DNA of 64,000 nucleotides. Origin: Parasphingorhabdus marina DSM 22363 (GTDB lineage Bacteria > Pseudomonadota > Alphaproteobacteria > Sphingomonadales > Sphingomonadaceae). Shown in pieces: positions 35,857 through 44,502 of this stretch. Under the pieces are notes generated by a model, which had not been told where the DNA came from, did no database searches, and saw only the letters and a program-made list of their open reading frames with translations. Location of the stretch: the NCBI RefSeq assembly GCF_900128895.1, contig NZ_FSQW01000002.1, forward strand, positions 1,054,001 to 1,118,000, written 5' to 3'. Each line of letters starts with the position of its first letter. Positions within the stretch are counted from its first letter, which is position 1. The translations under genes were made by a program, and so were the position numbers.

Positions 35857-37325
35857 CAGGCCACCTGCTCGTTGCTGGCCTGGCGGGCGCATTCGCGGGC
35901 CACTTCGACATCGTCAAACGGAATGATCCGGTCACCAACAATCTGACCCTGCTCGTGCCCTTTGCCTGCGAGCAGGACGATATCATCCTGTCCGGCCAGC
36001 GTGATGGCAGTCAGGATAGCTTCCCGGCGGTCCGCAACCTCCTGCGCATCACCGGCCCCGGCCAGAATTTCCGCCCGGATCGCTACCGGGTCTTCATTGC
36101 GTGGATTGTCGTCGGTGATCAGCACCACATCCGACATGTCCGCAGCAACAGCACCCATTTCCGGGCGTTTGCCCTTGTCCCGATCCCCACCGGCGCCAAA
36201 TACCGTGATCAACCGCCCCTTGACATGAGGTCGCAACGCTTCGATCGCCGCCCGCAATCCGTCCGGCGTATGGGCATAGTCGACGTAAACCGGTGCGCCA
36301 GCAGCCGTAATGACCGCCCGTTCCAGCCGGCCGCGCACGGGCTGCAGACGCTGCATGTGATCAAATACATCGTCCAGGGTCCCGCCAGTCGAGAGCACAA
36401 CGCCCGCTGCACACAGCGCATTGGCGGCCTGATAGGATCCGATCAGTGGCAACGCGATCCGGTGGGTATTGCCGTTGGCCTTGACCATCAGCGTCTGCCC
36501 GAGCTGGGTCGGCATCCGCGAGACGAGACGAAGCGACGTACCCTTTTCTCCGACGGTGAAGAGGTTCAGCCCCCGATCCATGGCCCGGCGCGAAACCTTG
36601 CTGGACCATTCATCATCATCGGCCCAGACCACCGCCGTTCCATCAGCATCGAGCACCTCGTCGAAGAGGCGCATCTTCGCCTCGAAATAGCTCTCCATGT
36701 CGCCATGATAGTCGAGATGATCGCGGCTGAGATTGGTGAAAACTCCCACCTGCACTGGCAAGCCTTCGGTTCTGTACTGGGCGAGGCCGTGGCTGGAGGC
36801 TTCAAATATCGCATGGCTGACGCCTTCGCGCGCCAGACCGGACATGTTGGACAGAAAGGTGACGATATCGGGTGTCGTCAGCCCGGTTTTCACTTGCTCC
36901 GAAGCCGTTGTTACACCCAGTGTCCCGATAGAGGCGCTGTTCAAACCGGCCATCCGCCACAATTGCCGGGTCAGTTCTGCCGTCGAGGTCTTGCCGTTGG
37001 TTCCGGTGACCGCCGCAACACAGGAAGGCGAAGGCGTGAAATAGCGCGCTGCGAGCAACGCAAACAGGCGTCGCGGCTGGTCGTCCTTGATGTGTACCAC
37101 ACCTTCGACAATCGCCTCCGGCCGGGCCACTACCGCTATGGCACCGGCCTGGATCGCAGCGTCAATATAGTTTTCTCCATTGGCAGCAGATCCCTGAAAC
37201 GCCCCGAATATGTTGCCGGGTGCAATTTTGCGATTGTCGATCGCAAGACCGGACACATGCGAGTCGCCGGCATCGCCGGTCAGATCAACTTCCGCAATGC
37301 CTGCCACAAGCGCACGCAAATCCAT
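35856..37325 (-). CDS. murE: UDP-MurNAc-dipeptide--meso-diaminopimelate ligase
   Basis: A 489-residue Mur ligase. The ATP loop is AVTGTNGKTSTAEL about residue 113, with NLSRDHLDYHGDMESYF and [29 protein letters not shown] near residue 400 is the DNPR motif that selects meso-diaminopimelate, so the organism makes DAP-type peptidoglycan. It starts 3 bases after the ftsI stop and ends in a one-base overlap with murF. Confidence 0.96.
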   Translation of the reverse strand: MDLRALVAGIAEVDLTGDAGDSHVSGLAIDNRKIAPGNIFGAFQGSAANGENYIDAAIQAGAIAVVARPEAIVEGVVHIKDDQPRRLFALLAARYFTPSPSCVAAVTGTNGKTSTAELTRQLWRMAGLNSASIGTLGVTTASEQVKTGLTTPDIVTFLSNMSGLAREGVSHAIFEASSHGLAQYRTEGLPVQVGVFTNLSRDHLDYHGDMESYFEAKMRLFDEVLDADGTAVVWADDDEWSSKVSRRAMDRGLNLFTVGEKGTSLRLVSRMPTQLGQTLMVKANGNTHRIALPLIGSYQAANALCAAGVVLSTGGTLDDVFDHMQRLQPVRGRLERAVITAAGAPVYVDYAHTPDGLRAAIEALRPHVKGRLITVFGAGGDRDKGKRPEMGAVAADMSDVVLITDDNPRNEDPVAIRAEILAGAGDAQEVADRREAILTAITLAGQDDIVLLAGKGHEQGQIVGDRIIPFDDVEVARECARQASNEQVA

Positions 37326-37328
37326 CTG

Positions 37329-39017
37329 CTATCCTTTCGGCGTCCATAACAAGGGGGTCAGTTCCGACACATCGACGTCGCGATGCTCGTCCGGAACAAC
37401 ACCCAGCATTGGCCCAACCCGGGGCACCACTTTGCGCACGATCGGCGCGGCCGTCCAGCCAGCGGTTCGGGCAAAGCCTGTCTCCGCCGTCCCCTTGGGC
37501 TCGTCCAGCATGGCGATGATAACATATCGCGGATTGTCCATCGGGAAAGCGGCGGCGAACGTGGATACCAGCGATGTCCGGTTATAGCCGCCGTCGGCAG
37601 GTTTCTCGGCAGAGCCCGTTTTGCCGCCAATCCGGTATCCCGGAGCATCGGCATTGCGTCCGGTTCCGCTCGACACGATCATCCGAAGCAACTGCCGCAT
37701 CCGCGCGCTTGTCGCCGCCTTGAACACCCGGCGCCCTTCGGTCTCGTCACCCGCCTCGACCTTCAGCAACGTCGCCGGGCGCCAGATACCGCCATTGACC
37801 AGAGCCGAATAGGCACTGGCCAGGTGCAGCGGCGTGACCGCTATACCATGTCCGTATGCCACGGTCATGTTGGTGACCCGCCCCCATCGCTGAGGCCAGA
37901 GCGGACGGCCCCGTTCGGCAATTTCAATATGCGGCCGTTCATCAAATCCGAGCCGCCGGATCATGTTTTCCATGCCTTCCTTGCCAAGATTGTCGGCAAT
38001 ACGGGCAGTCACAATATTGGAGCTGTGCACCAGAGTCTCCGGCACATTGAGATAACGGTCCTGGCTGTGATCATCCTTGATCGTGAACCCGGCCACCTTG
38101 ATCGGCTCGGTCGCATTGTAGCGGACGGCAAGATCGGTCACCGTTCCGGCATCAAGCGCAGCGGCGACCGTGAGCGGTTTGAAGGTTGATCCGAGCTCAA
38201 AGACACTCTGCGTAACTTCATTGACCTGATGCTTCATGCTGTTGCGGCGGATCTTGTTCGGATCAAACACGGGCAGCGACGCCAGGGCCATGACTTCGCC
38301 GGTCCGGACATCCATGATGATCCCCGCGGCACCCTTGGCCTCATGCGCTGTCATCGCGGTGAACAACTCGCTTTCCAGGGCGGCCTGGACACGCGTGTCG
38401 ATCGACAGAACACTCGGCTCTGCACGCAGCGTCTCGTCGGTCAGGCGCTCATCCAGCGCGCGTTCCATTCCCATGACGCCCTTGTTGTCTGCATCGACAT
38501 AGCCAAGAATATGTGCGGCCAGATCCCGCTGCGGATAGAGCCGTTCATTCTCGCGCGGGAACTCTATGCCGATCTCTCCGATCGCATGAACCTGCCGCAC
38601 TTCATTGGGCAATGCCCGCCGGCGCAAATAGGTCGGTCGTGAACCCGTAAGCTTTTCGAGAAATTCGGCTTCACTGGTATCCGGGAAAAGCGCAGCGAGT
38701 TGCTGAGCCAGCTGCTGCTTGTCGCCCAGTATCCGCTCGGGAACCACGCGAATGGCATAACCGCGAATGGTCCGGGCCAGTGCAACACCGTTGCGATCAA
38801 CAATATCGCCGCGCGGCGGGATGTAAGTGGCGCTGGACATCCGGACCGGCTGCGCATCTTCGAGGATTGTCAGGCTGATCAAACGCCCGGTGACGATTGT
38901 AAATCCCGCGAGAAATACCAGCAGGAGAACCATCAGCCGAAAGTGGGCGCTGGCGGAAATCTCCTTGTTTTTACCGGAAAACTGCACTTTTCTGCTGCTC
39001 GCCAGGAGTGTGGTCAT
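37329..39017 (-). CDS. ftsI: Peptidoglycan transpeptidase FtsI (PBP3)
   Basis: A 562-residue class B penicillin-binding protein for septal crosslinking. A short N-terminal basic region is followed by one membrane helix (RLMVLLLVFLAGFTIVTGRL), then the PBP dimer domain, then the transpeptidase domain with STFK (catalytic Ser, about residue 275), SSN (HSSNIVTARIA) and KTG (GGKTGSAEKP). The start overlaps the ftsL stop by ATGA. FtsW is encoded a few genes downstream. Confidence 0.96.
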   Translation of the reverse strand: MTTLLASSRKVQFSGKNKEISASAHFRLMVLLLVFLAGFTIVTGRLISLTILEDAQPVRMSSATYIPPRGDIVDRNGVALARTIRGYAIRVVPERILGDKQQLAQQLAALFPDTSEAEFLEKLTGSRPTYLRRRALPNEVRQVHAIGEIGIEFPRENERLYPQRDLAAHILGYVDADNKGVMGMERALDERLTDETLRAEPSVLSIDTRVQAALESELFTAMTAHEAKGAAGIIMDVRTGEVMALASLPVFDPNKIRRNSMKHQVNEVTQSVFELGSTFKPLTVAAALDAGTVTDLAVRYNATEPIKVAGFTIKDDHSQDRYLNVPETLVHSSNIVTARIADNLGKEGMENMIRRLGFDERPHIEIAERGRPLWPQRWGRVTNMTVAYGHGIAVTPLHLASAYSALVNGGIWRPATLLKVEAGDETEGRRVFKAATSARMRQLLRMIVSSGTGRNADAPGYRIGGKTGSAEKPADGGYNRTSLVSTFAAAFPMDNPRYVIIAMLDEPKGTAETGFARTAGWTAAPIVRKVVPRVGPMLGVVPDEHRDVDVSELTPLLWTPKG

Positions 39018-39619
39018 CCCCCGTTACTCCGGGTCCGTTCCCGATCAGCCTTGACAGTCAGATCCTTGATCAGTCCGTCATCAAGCAATTTGTTTTCGAT
39101 GCTGGCCACACGTTCGGTGCGGTTATTTCTCGGCGTCAGCTCGGCTGGCGGAGAAGAGTCTGTCGCTTCCTGCGTTTCGGATACCTCGATCTCAAGAGTC
39201 TGCTCCGTATCCACAGGCAGGGTTTTCGCCGATGCGGTCGCGAAAACCGAACCGATAATACCGGCGGGCTGCACCTCATCCATCGCGTTGACCACGGCAA
39301 TCTTCACCGGTTTGCGCGCGGGCTCGCCACCCAGATTTGCCAATGCCCGCTCACCTTCCAGATATTGCGCCGCTTTCGGGGCCACATACCCGTATTCGAG
39401 CTTGTTCCACTCTTCCAGTTGCCGAAGATTGGCCCGGGCACCGAACTCCGTTTCCAGATAGCGGATTTCCCGTTTGACCGAGACGATCTTCTGGTCCGTC
39501 CGTGCCAGATCGCTTCGCAGGGAGGCGACGCTCAGCGACAAAGGGTAAAGCAGGATGGCAACCAGACAGACAAGCATCAGCCAGCCGATACCTTCCAGTC
39601 TTTTGGCTGCCAGTTTCAT
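39014..39619 (-). CDS. ftsL: FtsL-like divisome protein with extended C-terminus
   Basis: A 201-residue bitopic protein located where ftsL always sits, between rsmH and ftsI. One membrane helix ([21 protein letters not shown], about 12-32) is followed by a coiled coil ([19 protein letters not shown]...) and an [14 protein letters not shown] segment typical of alphaproteobacterial FtsL. The first 100 residues match an FtsL; another 100 residues of low-complexity, Thr/Glu-rich sequence follow, well beyond the usual length. It overlaps both neighbours by four bases. The name rests on position plus topology. Confidence 0.82.
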   Translation of the reverse strand: MKLAAKRLEGIGWLMLVCLVAILLYPLSLSVASLRSDLARTDQKIVSVKREIRYLETEFGARANLRQLEEWNKLEYGYVAPKAAQYLEGERALANLGGEPARKPVKIAVVNAMDEVQPAGIIGSVFATASAKTLPVDTEQTLEIEVSETQEATDSSPPAELTPRNNRTERVASIENKLLDDGLIKDLTVKADRERTRSNGG

Positions 39620-40581
39620 CTCGCACCACCTGCCGCTGTTTGTGGCGGCGCGTCGGAACGCACCGCGGAACGAAGGGTGGCGGAGCGGGCTCGGGGATTA
39701 GAGGCCTGCTCCGCCCCGGTCGGACGCACCGCTTTGGCTGGTTTATGAAAGGTGGGTGCCGACCGTATTTCTGAAACCTGGGGTAGATGACGGGATCCGG
39801 ACGCCTGCTGGCCACTCCGGTTCCGCAAAAAATTCTTGACGATGCGATCTTCAAGGCTGTGGAATGTGACCACTGCCAGCCGTCCGCCGGGCTTGAGCAG
39901 ACGCTCTGCCGCAGCGAGGCCGTCTTCCAGCTCGCCCAGTTCGCGATTGATATGAATGCGAATGGCCTGGAAGGTCCGGGTTGCCGGATCTTTCTTGTCT
40001 CCGGGCCGATAGCCCAGCGCCTTGCGAACCACTTGTGCCAGCTCAGATGTCCGCGTCAGCGGACGTGCCCGGACAATAGCCGCAGCGATTCTGCGCGACC
40101 GGCGTTCTTCGCCATATTGATAAATGACATCGGCGATTTCGGATTCGTCCGCCGTGTTCAGGAAATCGGCGGCACTGGGTCCGTCCTGCGCCATGCGCAT
40201 GTCGAGCGGGCCATCCTTCTGGAAGGAGAAACCGCGTCCGGCCTGATCAAGCTGCATTGAGGACACACCGATATCGAGGGTAACACCGTCTATCTCTTCA
40301 CCTTTCAGCACACTGGCCATCTGCGAATAGACATCATGATGCAAATGCAGCTTGCCGCCGCTGGCTTTCACCAGTGCTTCTCCGGCCTTGATCGCATCCG
40401 GGTCCTGATCAAAGGCATGGACACTGGCGCCAGCCTTGAGCATGGCTGCGGTATATCCACCGGCGCCGAACGTGCCGTCGACATGGGTTTCCCCGACGCG
40501 GATATTCAGTGCGTCGAGCACTTCGTCCATCAAAACGGGGACATGCGGGGATGGCGCGACAGGGGTGGTTGCCGGGGTCAT
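39616..40581 (-). CDS. rsmH: 16S rRNA (cytosine(1402)-N(4))-methyltransferase
   Basis: A 321-residue SAM-dependent methyltransferase (MraW) that N4-methylates C1402 of 16S r[19 protein letters not shown] starts the protein; the SAM motif is [15 protein letters not shown], followed by [23 protein letters not shown] and [16 protein letters not shown]. The C-terminal tail is basic. It overlaps mraZ upstream and ftsL downstream by ATGA. Confidence 0.97.
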   Translation of the reverse strand: MTPATTPVAPSPHVPVLMDEVLDALNIRVGETHVDGTFGAGGYTAAMLKAGASVHAFDQDPDAIKAGEALVKASGGKLHLHHDVYSQMASVLKGEEIDGVTLDIGVSSMQLDQAGRGFSFQKDGPLDMRMAQDGPSAADFLNTADESEIADVIYQYGEERRSRRIAAAIVRARPLTRTSELAQVVRKALGYRPGDKKDPATRTFQAIRIHINRELGELEDGLAAAERLLKPGGRLAVVTFHSLEDRIVKNFLRNRSGQQASGSRHLPQVSEIRSAPTFHKPAKAVRPTGAEQASNPRARSATLRSAVRSDAPPQTAAGGAR

Positions 40582-41087
40582 TTCTTTTTCCCCAGGTCAG
40601 CCACCAGTTGCTTGACCTCATCACGGTCAACCGGAAGCTCTACGGTTGTGTCCAGCAAAACCTGCGGATCCCAAAGACAGAAGGACAATCCGGTTCCGAA
40701 GAATATCACCTTGTCTTTCAAATGACCCTTGTCGCGATGTCCGTCGGGCAAACCAAAACGCCCGCTGGCGTCAAAGGACAGATCCTTGATCGAATGAAAT
40801 TTCTTGAAGCTGGCAAGGTCGCGATCATAGTCTTCGCCGCGGGCAATGGCATTGTTTTCCTCGCGATCAATTTCGGCGAGCATGTCGATCTTGCGGCTCA
40901 GTCCAAATCCGACAAGGCAATCCCATTTTTCATGCTTGCCGATACACACGGTCCGGCCGTCGCTGCTGGCCACCAGGTCCTTGCGCAGGAAAGCAGGAAT
41001 CGACAGACGACCCTTGTCGTCAATCGCGGATATTCCGGTTCCTGAATATGCGTAAACACCAGACACAGCCAAATCCCTCGCCTGCAT
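40578..41087 (-). CDS. mraZ: Transcriptional regulator MraZ
   Basis: A 169-residue protein of two tandem AbrB-like swapped-hairpin domains. The first has [20 protein letters not shown] and the second [20 protein letters not shown], each with the conserved DxxGR. MraZ binds the start of the dcw cluster and usually represses it. I start at ATG 41087; a TTG three codons upstream is possible, and the first 17 or so residues look non-conserved, so the true start could be further in. Seven G-run repeats at a 10-base period lie 93-155 bases upstream, a likely binding site. Confidence 0.92.
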   Translation of the reverse strand: MQARDLAVSGVYAYSGTGISAIDDKGRLSIPAFLRKDLVASSDGRTVCIGKHEKWDCLVGFGLSRKIDMLAEIDREENNAIARGEDYDRDLASFKKFHSIKDLSFDASGRFGLPDGHRDKGHLKDKVIFFGTGLSFCLWDPQVLLDTTVELPVDRDEVKQLVADLGKKK

Positions 41088-41179
41088 CGAAGACAAAGCT
41101 TTCCCGACCCCGGAAGTGCATACTCAGCAGCTCCGGAAAATACCGATTCCCGACAGGAAATTTCCCCGATGACCAAGCA

Positions 41180-41242
41180 GGGTTAACAGGGGAAAGCCGG
41201 GGATGGAAGGGGATTTTACGGGAATTTAAGGGGAATTTAGGG
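41180..41242. promoter_or_regulatory. Seven-fold 10-base G-run array upstream of mraZ (candidate MraZ operator)
   Basis: On the plus strand GGG or GGGG runs start at 41180, 41189, 41199, 41209, 41220, 41230 and 41240, so one per helical turn; most are followed by A. MraZ is known to bind short G-rich direct repeats spaced by about 10 bases in front of mraZ. Here the gene is on the minus strand, so it reads the complement (CCCC). The remainder of the 302-base gap between mraZ and the gene ending at 41390 is AT-rich up to 41290 and holds no gene I can see. Confidence 0.6.
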
Positions 41243-41389
41243 CATGTATTGCTATGTCATTGTTTTTATTGTATTTTATTTTTGCCGCTACAGTTTGAAA
41301 GGTTACCGTTGTCCACCTCTCGCCTCGCCGTCCGGAACTCGTCAGCTTTGCAGACAACCTCGATGGATATGTGGAGTCGTTTTTGTGCA

Positions 41390-42148
41390 TCATCTGGTGA
41401 CCTGCGCTATCAGCCGATCCGTTAGCTGTGCCGCTGCACTTTCAGACTCCGATTCCCAAAGTTCCGCATTGAGAAAATCCGCGTCCGCCAGGAGAATCGC
41501 GCGCCCTTCCCCGATCCGGCATTCGGCCAGGATCTTCCCGGCACTCAGGTTGCAACTGCTCTTGTCGTGCAACCGGAAGGTGCCTATCCCGCTGGTTGTG
41601 ATGGACAGACCTTCCATCTGCAATTCCACCAGGCCGGCGCCATCATCTTCGGGAGCGAGCAGTTCAAGGCCCCAGTGCTCCAGCAGGGGGGAGAGCAGTC
41701 CCGTGGCCAGTGGTCGCCGATTGTCGCCCAGCGGAAAGTGGGAATGCCACGTCAGCGCGGGGTCGGTGAGAACGACCATGCGGCCGCCGCCCCGGACCCA
41801 CTGGTCCAGTGCCGCAAGGTCAGCCGGGTCCATGGCGCGAGGTTGTGCGAGAATGACAACATCTGGCTGCAACGCGTCAAGATCTTCGAAGCTATCCACC
41901 GCCTGCAGGTCATAGCGGTCCTGCCAATGGACAAAAACCGGAGCCGGGGTGGCCTTTCCACCGATGATGTCATTCATTGTGGCGCCCTCACCCCAGACGA
42001 TGGGCAGGCTTGTCATCAACGAAACCCTGAGCGGGTTTTCAGAATGTGAAGTGGATGAGTCCGGTTGCTGGTCCGATCCCGCCGACCACTGCCAGACGGC
42101 CAGCGTCGCCGCGACGGCAACGACCAGGCCAGCGGTCAGCATCCGCAT
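41390..42148 (-). CDS. Membrane-anchored DUF4350/GldG-like protein
   Basis: A 252-residue protein with an N-terminal signal-anchor (MLTAGLVVAVAATLAVWQW) and one exported alpha/beta domain: VSLMTSLPIVWGEG, LQPDVVILAQPRAMDPADLAALDQWVRGGGRMVVLTDPAL, and GEGRAILLADADFLN. This is the glutamine-amidotransferase-like fold of DUF4350 and GldG-type domains, which lack an obvious active site. It is the last gene of a tight operon cysK - membrane protein - this gene, 2 bases after the preceding stop. Function unknown; it ends about 300 bases from mraZ. Confidence 0.7.
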   Translation of the reverse strand: MRMLTAGLVVAVAATLAVWQWSAGSDQQPDSSTSHSENPLRVSLMTSLPIVWGEGATMNDIIGGKATPAPVFVHWQDRYDLQAVDSFEDLDALQPDVVILAQPRAMDPADLAALDQWVRGGGRMVVLTDPALTWHSHFPLGDNRRPLATGLLSPLLEHWGLELLAPEDDGAGLVELQMEGLSITTSGIGTFRLHDKSSCNLSAGKILAECRIGEGRAILLADADFLNAELWESESESAAAQLTDRLIAQVTR

Positions 42149-42150
42149 GT

Positions 42151-42504
42151 TTATGGTTCCTGATCCATGGGCGCTTCAAGCTTGGGATCCGGTTCGAGAT
42201 CGGGCACGACTTGACCGCTGGAACCCGCGGGAGCCAGCAGAGGCGTTTCCTCCACTTCTTCCGGCGCCGGGGCAGGCGTTATGCCAAGCTCGGCCAGTGG
42301 CTCGGCCGGTGCCGCTGCCTCTTCGGGCTCGCGGGCCAGTTCACCCACGGCTCCGGCGGACTCGGCCTGAATTTCTTCGATGGCTGATCGCTCGTCGCTG
42401 GCGCGCTGCAGAACGAAATTGGCGACACTGACCAGCAGCAGGACGGCGACAAGGCCAACCACGCCGACCTGAATACGCTGCATGGTATCCTGACGATCAT
42501 TCAT
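42151..42504 (-). CDS. Small single-span membrane protein
   Basis: A 117-residue protein: a short cytoplasmic start (MNDRQDTMQRIQ), one membrane helix (VGVVGLVAVLLLVSVANFVL, about 13-32), then an acidic, Ala/Glu/Pro-rich tail. GAGGA precedes the ATG at 42504; the longer frame would overlap cysK. No family recognised. It sits between cysK and the DUF4350-like gene with 17- and 2-base gaps, so it is co-transcribed with both. Confidence 0.7.
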   Translation of the reverse strand: MNDRQDTMQRIQVGVVGLVAVLLLVSVANFVLQRASDERSAIEEIQAESAGAVGELAREPEEAAAPAEPLAELGITPAPAPEEVEETPLLAPAGSSGQVVPDLEPDPKLEAPMDQEP

Positions 42505-42521
42505 TCCGAATTCCTCGTTCT

Positions 42522-43532
42522 TCAGCTGACCAGTTGATCCGCCTGCTCTTCCAGCCACGGGAACACCGGGAGGTTCTTCGACCGCAGCCATTCTGCATTA
42601 TACAAAGATGACAAATAACGGAAACCGGTATCACACAGGATCGTGGCGATCTTGCTGCCCGGGCCCAATTCCTTGCCCAAAGCAATAGCACCGGCGACAT
42701 TAATCCCTGATGACAGGCCGAGACACAGTCCTTCCTCGCGGAGCAGTCGGGCCACCCATTCCAGCCCCTCTTCATCGGAAATCCGGTACTGGGTATCAAT
42801 CGGGGCATCTTCGAGGTTTCCGGTGATCCGGCCCTGCCCGATACCTTCGGCAACACTGCTGCCTTCCGATTTCAGTTCGCCATGCGCGTAGAAATGATAG
42901 AGCGCCGCGCCATGAGGGTCCGCCAGCGCGATTTTCACATTCTCGTTCCGGGCTTTCAATCCCATCCCGACGCCGGCAATCGTGCCGCCGGTTCCGGCAG
43001 CACAGACGAAGCCGTCAATCGTGCCATCCGTCTGTTCCCACAGTTCCGTCGCGGTCGTTTCAATATGCGCGCGCCGATTGGCGACATTGTCAAACTGATT
43101 GGCCCACACAGCGCCTTCGGTTTCTTCGGCGATCCGGCGGCTGGTATGCACAAAGTGCCCCGGATTGGAATAAGGCGCCGCCGGGACCGTGATCAGTTCG
43201 GCACCCAGCGCCCGCAGCGTATCCATTTTTTCCCGGCTTTGGGTTTCCGGCATGACGATCGTCGTCCGGTATCCCTTGGCATTGGCAACCAGCGCGATGC
43301 CGATTCCGGTATTGCCTGCAGTGCCTTCCACAATCATGCCGCCGGGTTCGAGCAGCCCCCGCTCTTCCGCATCCTTGACGATGAAAAGAGCAGCCCGGTC
43401 TTTGACCGAAGCGCCAGGATTGGCAAATTCACATTTGCCATAGATATCGCATCCGGCTTCCTTGCTGGGTCCGTCCAGCCGCACAAGGGGCGTGTTTCCG
43501 ATCAGGTCGAGCGTCTGTGGAACAATCATCAT
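42522..43532 (-). CDS. cysK: Cysteine synthase A (O-acetylserine sulfhydrylase)
   Basis: A 336-residue fold type II PLP enzyme making cysteine from O-acetylserine and sulfide. LIGNTPLVRLDGPSKEAG, the PLP lysine in NPGASVKDRAA, the phosphate and substrate loop EGTAGNTGIG, and GTGGTIAGVG are all visible. The C-terminal LSSGINVAGAIALGK and DTGFRYLS are typical. Tandem ATGs at 43532 and 43529 leave the start uncertain by one residue. It leads an operon with two membrane-protein genes. Confidence 0.93.
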   Translation of the reverse strand: MMIVPQTLDLIGNTPLVRLDGPSKEAGCDIYGKCEFANPGASVKDRAALFIVKDAEERGLLEPGGMIVEGTAGNTGIGIALVANAKGYRTTIVMPETQSREKMDTLRALGAELITVPAAPYSNPGHFVHTSRRIAEETEGAVWANQFDNVANRRAHIETTATELWEQTDGTIDGFVCAAGTGGTIAGVGMGLKARNENVKIALADPHGAALYHFYAHGELKSEGSSVAEGIGQGRITGNLEDAPIDTQYRISDEEGLEWVARLLREEGLCLGLSSGINVAGAIALGKELGPGSKIATILCDTGFRYLSSLYNAEWLRSKNLPVFPWLEEQADQLVS

Positions 43533-43634
43533 TGCATTCAGATAGGCCTCCCAAAGCTGCTCGGCAAGACGAGAAGACTTGGGAGGCCGCAAGTTGTTCT
43601 TTCAGCGCATGACGGGTGCGCCAAATGCCGCGAT

Positions 43635-44348
43635 CTAGAAGCGGAATGCGAGACCGGCGCTGATCACCCAGGGATCGATTTCATGGCGCGTCCGCAGCAG
43701 TTCCGCCCCGGTGGCGTCCGTCCAGGACGCATCGGTCCGCAGAAAATAGCGCTTTGCATCGACACTCAGACCAAGACCGGAATCATTGATCGCCAGATCA
43801 AAGCCCGCCTGGAGCGCAACACCGAACTTGTCATTCAGCTGCAACCGGTCCGCTCCCAGAGCGACCAGCGCGGTGCCGGGCTGTTCATCGATGAACACAA
43901 AATAGGTCGGGCCCGCCCCGATATAGGGCTTGAACCCGTCCGCATTGCCGAAATGATATTTGACGGTCAGCGTGGCCGGCAGGATTTTCGCATCGGAAAC
44001 AGTTTCGGCCCCGGCAAGACCGCCGACGCCATCCACATCATGCTGCGTCAGACCGGCGATCGTCTCGAGCGAAAGATTGTCGGTCAGGAAATATTCGATT
44101 GCGACCGTCGGAACAAAATTGTCATTGGCCCGCGTGTCGCTGCCAGCTGGCAAACCGATATTGTCAACCTTGACCTCTGTTATGGACGCATCTGGTGCGA
44201 CCAGTGTTCCGAGCAGCTTCGCCTGAAAGTCGCCCGCTTCTGCATAGGCCGTGGCGGGGAGCATGGCTGCAAAAGCGAGCGCTGCACCTCCCTTGAGAGC
44301 ATGTGTTTTTTTCACCTGGAAATCCTTTACTCGTTTCAAATCAGACAT
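43635..44348 (-). CDS. OmpW-family outer-membrane protein
   Basis: A 237-residue small beta-barrel protein. The N-terminal region has an extended leader with a signal-like stretch (ALAFAAMLPATAYA), then DFQAKLLGTLVAPDAS and alternating strands including NFVPTVAIEYFLTDNLSLETIAGLTQHDV and a C-terminal terminal-Phe strand (GLAFRF). OmpW barrels form an eight-stranded channel for small hydrophobic compounds. GGGAG precedes ATG 44348. It is divergent from the BKACE gene. Confidence 0.9.
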   Translation of the reverse strand: MSDLKRVKDFQVKKTHALKGGAALAFAAMLPATAYAEAGDFQAKLLGTLVAPDASITEVKVDNIGLPAGSDTRANDNFVPTVAIEYFLTDNLSLETIAGLTQHDVDGVGGLAGAETVSDAKILPATLTVKYHFGNADGFKPYIGAGPTYFVFIDEQPGTALVALGADRLQLNDKFGVALQAGFDLAINDSGLGLSVDAKRYFLRTDASWTDATGAELLRTRHEIDPWVISAGLAFRF

Positions 44349-44502
44349 CGCTCCCGACTGGAGCGGCCATCTGTCGATCTGATTTAGAGACAAGCGATGA
44401 TATTCATATTATAAAGAAAAAGGTTGTTTCGATAGAATTTATCTATTTGAAAACATTCTCGCACTCTTGCCAATAGCCCCATGAACGACGATAGCCTTGT
44501 CC

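Noticed and set aside
35841-37349. 502-codon open frame antisense to murE.
   Set aside because: Entirely opposite a conserved Mur ligase; product is low in hydrophobic order and rich in Arg/His, as shadow frames in GC-rich DNA are.
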